Shown here in pieces: positions 26,827 through 35,263 of a stretch of 64,000 bases of DNA; the stretch's first letter is position 1; every line of letters starts with the position of its first letter. Source of the stretch: UBA7672 sp030824255 (GTDB taxonomy: Bacteria > Pseudomonadota > Alphaproteobacteria > Caulobacterales > Hyphomonadaceae). Position numbers and translations under genes: made by a program. The stretch spans positions 3,100,001 through 3,164,000 of the forward strand of contig OW818686.1 of NCBI GenBank assembly GCA_942493305.1, in the 5' to 3' direction. The notes under the pieces are model-generated. The model had not been told where the DNA came from, ran no database searches, and saw nothing but the letters and a program-made list of their open reading frames with translations.

Positions 26827-27996
26827 ATGAAACGAGCACTTTTGTGCGCCACCGCGGCCGCCACCATGGTGTCTGCTGGCGCCACTGCCTGGGCACAGGA
26901 CGGTTGGTACGCCACCGGCAAAGTCGGCGCTGTCGTCGACGGCCTGCAGGACATTGATAAATCGAGCGGCACCTTCAACGGTTCGCTCGACACGCGCGCG
27001 GCGCCGGAAGTGTCGCCCGTGTACGGCCTTGGCCTCGGCTACGGCTTCGACGGCGGCCTCCGCGTTGAAGGCGCTGTTGGCTATCGGAACGTCGAAATGG
27101 AAGTTCCGGACACCATTCTCGGCGTTGCTCCCGCTGGCCGCGTTGGCCCGGATGGCGCCGGCTCGACCCGCGTCACCGACGCAATGATCAACGTGATCAA
27201 GGACTTTGGTTTCGAAGGCTCGGCCATCAAGCCGTATCTCGGCCTCGGCGTGGGCGCTGCCCGCGTGGATAGCCGCGCTTCCTCGCTCTACTTCACGGGC
27301 ACGGGCGCTCCGGCGAACGGCTTCGATGACAGCGACACGACGTGGGCGTACAACGTCCTCGCCGGTTTCGGCATCCCGATGGGCGAACAGCTGACGGTTG
27401 ACGTCGGCTATACCTACCTCTCCGCGCCGGATCTGGCGTTCCAGGGCGTCGATGGCACGTACGAGTCCTCGTACGACGATCACGCGATCAAGGCCGGTAT
27501 CCGTTGGCAGTTCGCTGCTCCGCCGCCGCCGGCCCCGCCGCCGCCGCCGCCGCCGCCCCCTCCGCCCCCGCCGCCTCCTCCTCCGCCCCCGCCGCCCCCG
27601 CCGCCGCCCACCACCACTGACCAAACCCAGGCTCAGTCGTGCGCGCAGCAGCAGCCGCCGTTCGTGGTGTACTTCGAGTTGGATCGTTCGGACCTCACCT
27701 CGGCGAACCGCGACACGCTTAACGCCGCTGTGGCGCGCGCCAAGACTGGCGGTTGCAGCATCACGCTGACGTCTGTCGAAGGTCACACCGACTCGTCGGG
27801 TAGCTCGGCGTACAACGACCGTCTGTCGCAACGCCGCGCTGACGCTGTGAAGACAGCCCTGCTGTCCGCTGGCGTTGCCGAAGCGTCGATCAACACGGCC
27901 GCCAAAGGCGAGTCTGACCCGGCTGAGCCGCGTCCGGACGGCACCCGCGAGCCGCTTAACCGCCGCGCGGAAGTGCAGATCACGATCGGCCGTTAA
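26827..27996 (+). CDS. OmpA-family outer-membrane protein with polyproline linker
   Basis: Outer-membrane barrel linked to peptidoglycan. The 389-residue precursor has a signal peptide ending AWA/Q at about 23. Residues 24-231 form an eight-stranded barrel (GLGLGYGFDGGLRVEGAVGY, AIKPYLGLGVGAARV, LTVDVGYTYLSAPDL). Residues 232-260 are 28 prolines broken by one Ala (4 + 24). Residues about 275-389 are the OmpA peptidoglycan-binding domain (FELDRSDLTSANRDTL, GHTDSSGSS, NDRLSQRRA, NRRAEVQI). Start ATG 26827 is preceded by AAGGGGAATTTA. A hairpin-rich leader lies upstream and a strong terminator downstream. Proline-rich linkers here are typical, but 24 uninterrupted is long. Confidence 0.95.
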   Translation: MKRALLCATAAATMVSAGATAWAQDGWYATGKVGAVVDGLQDIDKSSGTFNGSLDTRAAPEVSPVYGLGLGYGFDGGLRVEGAVGYRNVEMEVPDTILGVAPAGRVGPDGAGSTRVTDAMINVIKDFGFEGSAIKPYLGLGVGAARVDSRASSLYFTGTGAPANGFDDSDTTWAYNVLAGFGIPMGEQLTVDVGYTYLSAPDLAFQGVDGTYESSYDDHAIKAGIRWQFAAPPPPAPPPPPPPPPPPPPPPPPPPPPPPPPTTTDQTQAQSCAQQQPPFVVYFELDRSDLTSANRDTLNAAVARAKTGGCSITLTSVEGHTDSSGSSAYNDRLSQRRADAVKTALLSAGVAEASINTAAKGESDPAEPRPDGTREPLNRRAEVQITIGR

Positions 27997-28024
27997 TCTC
28001 GGTCAATCGCAAGAGTTGAAGAGG

Positions 28025-28056
28025 CAGCCCGGTCGAAAGACCGGGCTGTTTCTTTT
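28025..28056 (+). terminator. Strong Rho-independent terminator after the OmpA gene
   Basis: CAGCCCGGTC-GAAA-GACCGGGCTG stem of 10 bp with a GNRA-type loop, followed by TTTCTTTT. It abuts the stop codon of the convergent LuxI-type gene. Confidence 0.92.
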
Positions 28057-28706
28057 CAGCTTGCCTTGCGATGTTGCTCCGTCGGGAGCGCGAGCTCCAT
28101 GAGCTGAGGTTCAGACAGCCCTGTCCTGATGCGCGTCATCGCCAGCACATCGATCCCCACACCGATCTCCGCCGCCACCGCAGTCCCTTTGCCGTTCTCG
28201 TAGTCTCTCGGCGCGCCCAGATATCGCAGCGGCCATCCGTAGGCAGCAATGCGCTCTGCCAGCCGATGCTCTGCGAGCATCACCAGGCGTGCGATCTCCC
28301 GCGAGAGGCAGAATTCAAGAATGCCGAGCATCAGTTCGCGCTGGTGGTTGGATGGCCAGCGCGGGTGTGTGCCGCGGCGGTGCTGCGTCGCCGCCATCCA
28401 GCGCGAGATATCCCAGACATTGGCCGCATTCGGGATCGCCTCGTCCGACCAGTCGGCAAACTTCTTCAACAGGGTGGGGCCGGTGGTGGGATTGAGACGC
28501 ACCGACGCAGCAATGTCGCCCAGCGGATCCAGGCTCATGAGATAGACGGCAGTCTCGTCGTCAAATTCGTCGGTCTCGCGTCCATCTTTCGATGTGAGGC
28601 CAGCCCATCCATGCCCTTCCACATAATACTGGTGCCGCAGCTGGAACATCTGGTCGAGCTGTCGCGCGTAGATGTGTTGGTTTTCGATGTGAATGACGTG
28701 GATCAT
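28056..28706 (-). CDS. LuxI-type acyl-homoserine lactone synthase (orphan)
   Basis: Would make an N-acyl-homoserine lactone quorum signal from SAM and an acyl donor. It is 216 residues. Conserved positions in LuxI numbering are present: Arg24 (QLRHQYYVEG), Trp34 (GHGW), Glu44, Asp46 and Asp49 (ETDEFDD), and Arg70 (SVRLNPTTGPTLL). The usual Phe28 is Tyr, and the Glu of the W-E-x-S-R segment is Asp (WDISRW). Start 28706 (MIHVIHI) has GGGAG upstream; an 11-residue longer reading is less likely. No LuxR-type receptor lies within the window, so the receptor is elsewhere. A dyad lies 19 bases upstream of the start. Confidence 0.88.
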   Translation of the reverse strand: MIHVIHIENQHIYARQLDQMFQLRHQYYVEGHGWAGLTSKDGRETDEFDDETAVYLMSLDPLGDIAASVRLNPTTGPTLLKKFADWSDEAIPNAANVWDISRWMAATQHRRGTHPRWPSNHQRELMLGILEFCLSREIARLVMLAEHRLAERIAAYGWPLRYLGAPRDYENGKGTAVAAEIGVGIDVLAMTRIRTGLSEPQLMELALPTEQHRKAS

Positions 28707-28724
28707 GCGAGGCTCCCAACCTAA

Positions 28725-28741
28725 AGTTGCATCAAGCAACT
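28725..28741 (-). promoter_or_regulatory. Inverted repeat upstream of the luxI-type gene
   Basis: AGTTGC-ATCAA-GCAACT, perfect 6-bp arms, 19 bases before the start codon. The position suits an operator or leader hairpin. It does not match the canonical 20-bp lux box. The arms resemble the GTTGC/GCAAC arms of the sites at 38861 and 42035, but the spacer is one base longer. Confidence 0.45.
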
Positions 28742-28859
28742 ATGGCGCGGGCGACATTCATGTGCAACCGGTGGTTGTGTTGGTGTTGGGGCGATTTCCC
28801 CCGCTCGCTGGCCCCATCTGATTCTCCTGATCCTCGCGGCTGCAGACAGGTGGAGCGTG

Positions 28860-29309
28860 ATGGCTAAAGCCCCGCAAAATCCGCCGATCTTGCGTCTCGT
28901 CGGCTTCCGGCGCAAAAGCGCGGCTATGGGAATGATCTACAAGATACTGACGGCCGAGCAGTTAGCCGATGTGGAGGGCGGCGGCCTGATGCAGGCGCCG
29001 GTCGATATCCAGGATGGCTATGTCCATTTCTCCACCTCGAAGCAGGTGCAGGAAACGCTGGCCAGGTATTTCAGGGGAATGAAGGGCGGCGCGCTCGTGT
29101 CGGTCGATCCGGCCGATTTCGGCGTCGATCTGAAATGGGAAAAGTCGCGCGGCGGCGATTATTTCCCGCACGTCTATGCGCCTGTCCGCGAATATCACAT
29201 CAGCTCGATCTGGCCGCTGGATGAGTTTGACGCTGACGGCGTGCCGCTTGCGCCGGACTCGGTGACCAGCAACCCCGAGCCTTCCTCAAAGCCGAGCCGC
29301 ACCCCGTGA
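28860..29309 (+). CDS. DUF952 domain protein
   Basis: A 149-residue protein. From about residue 25 it matches DUF952 (IYKILTAEQLADVE, DGYVHFSTSKQVQETLARYF, LVSVDPADFG, FPHVYAPV), a small domain distantly like ADP-ribosyltransferase folds, with unknown activity. The first 22 residues are extra; an internal ATG at 28926 would begin right at the domain. GGAG before 28860 supports the longer form. The stop overlaps the pyrD start by 4 bases (GTGA), so the two genes are translationally coupled. The DUF952-pyrD arrangement recurs in alphaproteobacteria as far as I recall. Confidence 0.87.
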   Translation: MAKAPQNPPILRLVGFRRKSAAMGMIYKILTAEQLADVEGGGLMQAPVDIQDGYVHFSTSKQVQETLARYFRGMKGGALVSVDPADFGVDLKWEKSRGGDYFPHVYAPVREYHISSIWPLDEFDADGVPLAPDSVTSNPEPSSKPSRTP

Positions 29310-30367
29310 GTCTTTTCGATCTAGCGACCAGCGCCGTGCGCATACTGCCGGCGGAGAGTGCGCACCGCTTCACGATCAAGGCGCTGCGCACAGGTCTGGC
29401 GCGTCCCACGGTTGGGCTCGACGATCCGCGCCTCGGCGTCACGCTTAAGAAGTCCGGCCTTCGCCTGCCGAACCCGATCGGCCTCGCTGCGGGCTTCGAC
29501 AAGAATGCCGAAGTGTTCACGCAAATGCTGGCCTTCGGCTTCGGCTTCGTTGAATGCGGCACGGTCACGCCGCGCCCGCAGGCGGGCAATCCGCGTCCAC
29601 GACTTTTCCGGCTGAACGAAGACAGCGCCGTCATCAACCGGATGGGTTTCAATAATGACGGCATCGGCGTCTATGTGCGCCGTCTGTCCGCCGCGCCACG
29701 CCTTCTCGGCGTGGTCGGCGCCAATGTCGGCGCGAACAAGGACAGCGAAGACCGCATCGCCGACTATGTGGCTGGCGTGAAAGCGGTCTGGCCTCACTGC
29801 TCTTACGTCACGATCAACGTCTCCTCGCCAAACACACCCGGACTGCGCGGCCTGCAGGATCGCGGCGCGCTTGAAGAGTTGCTTGGACGCGTCGGGGATG
29901 CAGCTCGCGAGATGGACAAGGCCGTGAAAGACCGTCCGGTCTTCCTGAAAGTTGCGCCCGATCTCGACGAGAATGCCATCGCCGATATCGCCGAAGTCGC
30001 TCTGGCGCAGGACTGGCTCTCCGGCCTCATCATTTCCAACACCACCGTCGACCGTCCCGAAACGCTGGGCTCGAAGCACAAGGGCGAAACGGGCGGCCTG
30101 TCCGGCGCGCCGCTGCTTGAGAAATCCACGCGGGTCCTCGGCGCTTTCCACGATGTCATTGGGGACCGGCTCGATCTCATCGGCGCCGGCGGCATCGCCT
30201 CGGCCGAAGATGTTGTCGCAAAACTGCGCGCCGGCGCACAAGCCGTGCAGCTTTATTCCGCGCTGGTGTTCCACGGCCCAATGCTCGCCCAGCGGATCAA
30301 GGACGATCTGGTCCACATGATGGATGAGCAGGGCCTCAATTCGATCAGTGACTTTCGCGGTCGCTAG
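29306..30367 (+). CDS. pyrD: Dihydroorotate dehydrogenase (quinone), class 2
   Basis: Fourth step of UMP synthesis: oxidises dihydroorotate to orotate and passes electrons to ubiquinone at the inner membrane. It is 353 residues. Class 2 features are the N-terminal amphipathic helix (FDLATSAVRILPAESAHRF), LPNPIGLAAGFDKNAE, the RMGFNNDG segment, NVSSPNTPGLRGLQ with the catalytic Ser, and the FMN phosphate site LIGAGGIASAEDV with LYSALVF. It starts at GTG 29306 overlapping the DUF952 stop. Confidence 0.96.
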   Translation: MSLFDLATSAVRILPAESAHRFTIKALRTGLARPTVGLDDPRLGVTLKKSGLRLPNPIGLAAGFDKNAEVFTQMLAFGFGFVECGTVTPRPQAGNPRPRLFRLNEDSAVINRMGFNNDGIGVYVRRLSAAPRLLGVVGANVGANKDSEDRIADYVAGVKAVWPHCSYVTINVSSPNTPGLRGLQDRGALEELLGRVGDAAREMDKAVKDRPVFLKVAPDLDENAIADIAEVALAQDWLSGLIISNTTVDRPETLGSKHKGETGGLSGAPLLEKSTRVLGAFHDVIGDRLDLIGAGGIASAEDVVAKLRAGAQAVQLYSALVFHGPMLAQRIKDDLVHMMDEQGLNSISDFRGR

Positions 30368-30508
30368 GCATTGCTCATCCTTTCTGTAACTAGCCGCGCG
30401 CGTTCGTGCGCCCTATCATCCTGCGCGAAGCCTGATCGGGGGAGCCTGATGGTGGTTTGATCCGCCAGCGGGACGATCGATAAATCTAGCTGGCGTTGAG
30501 AGTGATAC

Positions 30509-32233
30509 ATGGTTGCGGGGCTTGGCAGGGCTGTGGCGACCACATCGCATAGTGCTGGACTGGGCCGTGTGCGTGAACGGACGATCGCGCTTGGTCCGCA
30601 GGTCATCGCAATCGACAATATCGGTACGCTGGAGATCGTTCGTGGACGGCGATCGTGGGTGCTGCTGGTGCTGGGATTGCTGATCGCGGGCGGTGCGGCC
30701 AGCCAGATCAACACGGTCTACCAGCTGTATGCGGCTGCCGGCGTCGGCGTCGGCCTCCTGCTGATCGCCATCAACCTGATGCAGCGCGTGCAGAGCGGAC
30801 TGGCCATTGGCGCCTGCGATGGCCGTGGCGCGCTGATTGTTTCGCGGGACGAGATTTTCCTGCAGCGCCTTCTGACCCTGCTCGCCGACAAGATCGATAC
30901 GCGCAACGAAAGCCTGCTGGCGACCTTCGATATCGCCACCGGAAGGATCAACACAGATATCGGATCTGATCCTGAAAGCCCGTTCGAGCCCGCCATATCA
31001 AGCGAACATGCGCGCCAGCCGCTCGCCGCCCCCATCGGCAACGGGCACGACCCCATGTTTGAACCCGCGCCAAAGGTCGTTTCAGTCTCGGCGCCCTCAC
31101 ATGAGCCTGACGCCGAACGCCTTGAAGACCACGAAATCGACCCCGTAGACGATGGCGAAGACGCCCTGTTCGTCGAGGGCGAAGGGGAGGTCGCACGGGC
31201 TCCGCCCGTCATTGTCGCCGCCCCCAGCGCGCCGGCCCCAGCGACAGAGGCGCGCTCGGCCGTCGCTCCCCTGCGTGCGAAACCAGCGCCCCGTATTGCC
31301 GATCTCGATCCGCTTCTCGATGGCCGTCCGCCACGCGCAAGCGGCGATGATTGGCTCAGCCGCCCAGGCCCCGGCCTTCAGGGCCAGACCGTCTCAGACC
31401 CGGACAGCGGTGGAGCAGGGCGCGTCCTGCTCGGAGTTGTGATCATCGTCGTGCTTGGCGCCATCGTGTTTGGCGCCTGGTACTTCACGGGCCAGACCGG
31501 CTCCGTATCCTCGATCTCGCTGACCCAGGCCGCAACGCCCGTGCCGGAGATTCGCGGCGCATCGGAAATGGAAACCGCGCCGGCAGACGGGGATTCCGCT
31601 GCTGCCGAATCGACCGTCACCGTGTCTGACGCACCAATTGAAGTCTCGCCCTACACGCCGCCGGAAGCGATGGTGGCGCGCGCATCCGGCCTCCGCTTCC
31701 GTGCGCGCCCGTCTGCCGCAGACGATGTGCCGGTCGTCTCCGAAACACGCACAGGCGGCGAGGCGCTGACCATTGACGGCCTCAGCACACAGCCGGATGG
31801 AGAATGGTATCGCGTCACGTTGCTCGATGGGCGGCAGGCCTGGTTCAAGGCCTCGCTCGCCGTGCCGCGCGCACGCTTTGCCGATGCGATCCGTTCAGCC
31901 CCAGATGGATCCGGCCCTTTTTCCGCGTGGGCGCCGCGAATCCTTGAGCCCGCCGAAGGCGCGCAGATCAGCGGCGGCGCGCAAACCGTGCGTCTGGCGT
32001 GGACTGGCCGCGATGAAGCCGCATCTTATGAAGTGGAAATCGAAGCTTACGACGCCATAGCCCAGCGCTGGATCTCGGAGCCGCAGCACAGTCAGGTCAC
32101 GGTGGAATCAGAAACCGAACTGGCCGAGGCTTTCCCGTCAGCGGGTTTCTGGCGCTGGCGCGTGCGCGCCGTCTCCGCTGCCGGTGAAAAGAGCGACGTC
32201 AGCCGCTGGGCCGCGTTCAATATCCGGAATTGA
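30509..32233 (+). CDS. Membrane protein with N-terminal DUF6232-like region and extracytoplasmic SH3 domain
   Basis: A 574-residue protein of unknown role. Residues about 25-130 contain a strand-rich start (IALGPQVIAIDNIGTLEIV) and a helical hairpin (WVLLVLGLLIAGGAAS, AAGVGVGLLLIAINL), like DUF6232-type proteins. Residues 150-300 are acidic and Pro/Ala-rich. A further helix (VLLGVVIIVVLGAIVFGAWYF) lies at about 309-330. An SH3-like domain is at about 390-450 (LRFRARPSAADDVPV, EWYRVTLLDGRQAWF). A fibronectin-like end is at 480-574 (FWRWRVRAVSA). SH3 domains outside the membrane usually bind peptidoglycan peptides, so a cell-wall role is plausible. It lies 141 bases after pyrD. Confidence 0.78.
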   Translation: MVAGLGRAVATTSHSAGLGRVRERTIALGPQVIAIDNIGTLEIVRGRRSWVLLVLGLLIAGGAASQINTVYQLYAAAGVGVGLLLIAINLMQRVQSGLAIGACDGRGALIVSRDEIFLQRLLTLLADKIDTRNESLLATFDIATGRINTDIGSDPESPFEPAISSEHARQPLAAPIGNGHDPMFEPAPKVVSVSAPSHEPDAERLEDHEIDPVDDGEDALFVEGEGEVARAPPVIVAAPSAPAPATEARSAVAPLRAKPAPRIADLDPLLDGRPPRASGDDWLSRPGPGLQGQTVSDPDSGGAGRVLLGVVIIVVLGAIVFGAWYFTGQTGSVSSISLTQAATPVPEIRGASEMETAPADGDSAAAESTVTVSDAPIEVSPYTPPEAMVARASGLRFRARPSAADDVPVVSETRTGGEALTIDGLSTQPDGEWYRVTLLDGRQAWFKASLAVPRARFADAIRSAPDGSGPFSAWAPRILEPAEGAQISGGAQTVRLAWTGRDEAASYEVEIEAYDAIAQRWISEPQHSQVTVESETELAEAFPSAGFWRWRVRAVSAAGEKSDVSRWAAFNIRN

Positions 32234-32253
32234 TTGGAAGCATCGGCCCGGCC

Positions 32254-32456
32254 CGCCCGCCACGGGACTTGGGATCAGGTGGCGGGCGTCCAGTCAGCGC
32301 TGCGTCCTGGTGGAAGCCGTGTGCGGTCATCACGCCGGCCTCCCGCTGCGCCGACCAGATCGCGAGGGGTATGCTCGCGAGACAGGTCGGAGAGGAGGGC
32401 CGGAGGGTAGGCCCTCACTTATAGGAAGAGGCCGGACCCTCTCGGGACCGGCCTCT
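32254..32456. other. Dense cluster of hairpins, possible structured RNA or terminators
   Basis: About 200 bases without an ORF hold at least four stems: CGCCCGCCAC/GTGGCGGGCG (32254-32288), CGCGAG/CTCGCG near 32362-32378, GAGGGCC/GGCCCTC (32395-32416) and AGAGGCCGG/CCGGCCTCT (32427-32456). The first could end the SH3 gene; the last could end the UrcA gene read from the other strand. The middle two remain unexplained. Confidence 0.5.
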
Positions 32457-32488
32457 CTGATCGCGCTGGCGACTGGGAATCGGGGGGA

Positions 32489-32830
32489 TCAGCCGTCAGC
32501 GCGGTTCTGGAAGGCTTGCGCCACGGCGGTGGAGCCGAACTTGGCGATCGACTCACGCAGCGTGGCGTCAACGCACGCTTCCACGCGGGTACGCTGGTCG
32601 AGCGAAACCTTGCCCGTGCCGCGGCAGTACGCGCGCACGTCGCCTTCGAGGCGCACGAGAAGTTTCTCGGCGGACGGGGCGGTGGTCAGCTCGGCCGGAT
32701 TGTACGTGAACTTGAATTTGAAGGCCTCGGGTTCCTGGCCAAAGGCCGGTCCGGTTGCGAAGCCTGCGGTTACCGCGCTGATGATGACGGCGGCGGCGAT
32801 CAGGTTGGTGGTCGAAGACGTGTTTTTCAT
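32489..32830 (-). CDS. UrcA family exported protein
   Basis: A 113-residue periplasmic protein of the UrcA family, common in Caulobacterales and Sphingomonadales and of unknown biochemical function. The signal peptide is followed by the family core: FKFTYNPAEL, then LLVRLEGDVRAYCRG and a second Cys in VEACVDATLRES. The two cysteines probably form a disulfide. Start 32830 is chosen because GGAG precedes it; a start at 32851 adds 7 residues. A second UrcA-like gene lies just upstream on the same strand, with a terminator between. Confidence 0.88.
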   Translation of the reverse strand: MKNTSSTTNLIAAAVIISAVTAGFATGPAFGQEPEAFKFKFTYNPAELTTAPSAEKLLVRLEGDVRAYCRGTGKVSLDQRTRVEACVDATLRESIAKFGSTAVAQAFQNRADG

Positions 32831-33000
32831 TGTTATGCTCCGATTGGACATGGCTCTTGCTCTTTCGTCCCTTCCGGGTGGCTCCTGACCGCCATCTCGA
32901 AAGTCGATGATTGTTTATCGAATAACAATATGTCCTGTCAATGAAGCAAATGAGGCGTCTTTGGGGCAGGCGCTGTTTTCGCGCGCGGCGTGCAACGCAA

Positions 33001-33028
33001 AACGCCCGGAGCGGTGGCTCCGGGCGTT
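33001..33028 (-). terminator. Rho-independent terminator between the two UrcA-type genes
   Basis: AACGCCCGGAGC-GGTG-GCTCCGGGCGTT, a 12-bp stem flanked by A and T runs, 25 bases after the stop of the upstream UrcA-like gene. It separates the transcripts of the pair. Confidence 0.9.
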
Positions 33029-33052
33029 TCGTTGGTGGTTTTGGATGCCGAA

Positions 33053-33358
33053 CTAGCGGGAGGCGATAACGATCTCGGCGGCCGATTCCTGCTGGGCGTA
33101 GAGGCCCGTGGGGTCCTGCTTCGCGACTTGAGCGCGGGTGTCCTTGATGCAGGCGAGGTAAGTGTAGAAGCCGACGCCGATGACGGGAGCAGCCGCTTCG
33201 CGGCAGACCTCCTTCACGGCTTTCTCCAGCTTGGACACGTAGGCGTCGGCGGCTTCTGCCGAGACGGGGGCTGCGGGCGTCTGGATGGTGACCGGGTCGG
33301 CGTTGGCGACTGCGGCTGATGACAGGGCAAGAGCGGCGAAAATAGCGATGCGTTTCAT
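33053..33358 (-). CDS. UrcA-like small exported protein
   Basis: A 101-residue protein with a signal peptide (cleavage near ANA/DPV). The mature part has the same layout as UrcA: a helix with LEKAVKEVCREA and a second Cys in YLACIKDTRAQV, ending in a polar tail. It lacks the N-terminal FxFxYxPxEL strand, so it is a divergent or shortened member. It sits 223 bases upstream of the typical UrcA gene in the same direction, suggesting local duplication. Confidence 0.75.
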   Translation of the reverse strand: MKRIAIFAALALSSAAVANADPVTIQTPAAPVSAEAADAYVSKLEKAVKEVCREAAAPVIGVGFYTYLACIKDTRAQVAKQDPTGLYAQQESAAEIVIASR

Positions 33359-33546
33359 AGTCTTATGTCTCCGGGTTGTCGTTTGAACGAGATACTCAAC
33401 GACCCTGGAGCGTTTCCTTCTGCACGGCTTCTCTGTTCTTGTGCAGATGCGAGCAGAATATGCTGCGCCGCACTCTCGTCAATGCCCTTACGGAAACCTG
33501 AGTTGTGGAGGGTGACGAATGCCACGTCGCAGGGCAGCGTCCGCCC

Positions 33547-34545
33547 ATGACTCAGGCAGGCATGACGGCGGTGGTGTGTGACGCGCTTGCGCGGGATTTT
33601 TCCCGCGTCGCCCTGAAGGATTTACCCGTGCCCGAACCCGGCCCCGGCGAAGTGCGCGTCCGCGTCGAGGCGGCGAGCCTCAACTTCCCCGACCTCCTGA
33701 TGCTCAAGGGCGAATACCAGTTCAAACCCGAGCCGCCCTTTACGGTCGGAATGGACCTTGCCGGCGTAGTCGACGCGGTCGGCGCAGGCGTGGCGATTCC
33801 GCTGGGGACGCGCGTGGCGGGCGGGGCGAAGACGGGGGCGTTCGCGAACTACGCCATCTGCCCGGCCAGCAGCCTCCACACTGTCCCCGACAACATGCCC
33901 GCGCCAATGGCCGCAGCTTATCCGGCCGCGTACACCACCGCGCACGTCTCCCTGATCGCGCGCGGACAGCTGCAGGCAGGCGAGACGCTGCTGGTGCATG
34001 GTGCTTCGGGCGGCGTCGGCATGGCTGCGATGGATGTCGGTCGCCTCATTGGCGCCCGCGTGATCGCCACGACCGCTTCGGAAGAAAAGGCGCAGGCGCT
34101 GAGGCTTGCAGGCGCGGATGAAGTCATCGTGCTTGGAGGAAAGCCCGGCGACCAGTTCCGCGAGCAAGTGAAGGCGCTCACCGATGGTCGCGGCGCCGAT
34201 GTGATCTTCGATCCGGTCGGTGGCGACGTGTTCGACGAGTCCACCCGCTGTATCGCTTTCGCGGGCCGCTTGCTGGTGATCGGTTTCGCCGGTGGCCGCA
34301 TCGCCAGCGTCAACACCAACATCCCGCTCATCAAAGGCTTTTCCGTCGTCGGCGTCCGCGCTGGCGAATATGGCCGCCAGTTCCCCGAACGGGGCCGCAT
34401 CATCCGAGACGAGATCTGGAAATGGGCCGCCGAAGGCAAGACGCGCCCGACTGTCTTCGCCGAACTCCCGCTAACCCACTGGCGCGAAGCCTTCGAACTG
34501 ATGCGCGACAGGCGGCTGGTAGGGAAAGTGGTGCTGAGGCCGTGA
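33547..34545 (+). CDS. NADPH:quinone oxidoreductase-like MDR protein
   Basis: Zinc-independent medium-chain dehydrogenase/reductase acting on quinones or enones. It has 332 residues. The N-terminal GroES-like domain has EVRVRVEAASLNFPDLLMLKG (Asn-Phe-Pro-Asp instead of zinc ligands) and FTVGMDLAGVVDAVG. The Rossmann domain has LLVHGASGGVGMAAMDVGRL. It ends near LVGKVVLRP as in quinone oxidoreductases. ATG 33547 is used; ATG 33562 is an equally possible start. It is convergent with a TetR-type gene 3 bases away; that regulator may or may not control it. Confidence 0.9.
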   Translation: MTQAGMTAVVCDALARDFSRVALKDLPVPEPGPGEVRVRVEAASLNFPDLLMLKGEYQFKPEPPFTVGMDLAGVVDAVGAGVAIPLGTRVAGGAKTGAFANYAICPASSLHTVPDNMPAPMAAAYPAAYTTAHVSLIARGQLQAGETLLVHGASGGVGMAAMDVGRLIGARVIATTASEEKAQALRLAGADEVIVLGGKPGDQFREQVKALTDGRGADVIFDPVGGDVFDESTRCIAFAGRLLVIGFAGGRIASVNTNIPLIKGFSVVGVRAGEYGRQFPERGRIIRDEIWKWAAEGKTRPTVFAELPLTHWREAFELMRDRRLVGKVVLRP

Positions 34546-34548
34546 GCG

Positions 34549-35133
34549 CTACTTGCGCCAGCCTGCCAGCACAGAGTCCGCCGCCGCATCCAGTTCCGCG
34601 TCGGTCCACTTGCGGCCCTTGATCTCCGCTTTGAGGAGATAGGCGATGGGCGCCATGAACAAGCCGCCCAGGAGATCGGGGGGCAGGTTCTTGAAGTCGC
34701 CCGAGGCGATGCCCGCCTTGCGGAGGTCGGCCACCATGCGGCCGACAGCGCGGCCCGCTTCGCCGCCTTCACGGGTCGCCAGACCGGATTCAGAGAAGCG
34801 CTGGCCAAAAGCAAACGCATCCTTGTTGGCGCGATAGGCCAGGTAGATCGCCTTCCACGTCCGCTTCAACCGCTCCGGCGGCGCGATGGACGTATCGAGG
34901 CCTTCGCCCGCGTCGAGGAAGACTTCCTGTTTCATCTGGCGATAGGCCGCGATCAGCAGGTCGTCCTTGCTTTCAAAATGGCGGTACAGCGTTCCCTCGG
35001 CCACGCCCGCCTCGGCCGCAATGGCGGCAGTGGTCGCGGCTTCCATGCCATCGCGCGCCACGATGCGGGCGGCAGCCTGCATCAGCTTTGCGCGCGTGGC
35101 CGCGCCGGCGGTTTGTGTCGTAGCCGTACTCAT
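34549..35133 (-). CDS. TetR/AcrR family transcriptional regulator
   Basis: A 194-residue repressor. The N-terminal helix-turn-helix is clear: TRAKLMQAAARIVARDG, then TTAAIAAEAGVAEGTLYRHFESKDDLL (residues about 13-57). The C-terminal ligand domain is helical and not assignable. Its promoter faces the acetyltransferase gene across 130 bases; the spacer contains no strong dyad that I could recognise. It might also act on the convergent quinone oxidoreductase. Confidence 0.93.
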   Translation of the reverse strand: MSTATTQTAGAATRAKLMQAAARIVARDGMEAATTAAIAAEAGVAEGTLYRHFESKDDLLIAAYRQMKQEVFLDAGEGLDTSIAPPERLKRTWKAIYLAYRANKDAFAFGQRFSESGLATREGGEAGRAVGRMVADLRKAGIASGDFKNLPPDLLGGLFMAPIAYLLKAEIKGRKWTDAELDAAADSVLAGWRK

Positions 35134-35263
35134 GCCCGCAAAGCGCCCGTAACGGACGTTCCTGTCAAGATTAATGGGCGCGACATGGGGTCAATAGACA
35201 GTAGGAAATCGGAGCCGGTCTCTCTAGAACGGCTGCCGATTGCCCTTGCCGACTGCCCCAGCC

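Noticed and set aside
28725..28741. Canonical lux box upstream of luxI
   Set aside because: The dyad is 17 bp with a 5-base spacer and lacks the ACCTG...CAGGT arms of a lux box, so it was called only as a generic dyad.
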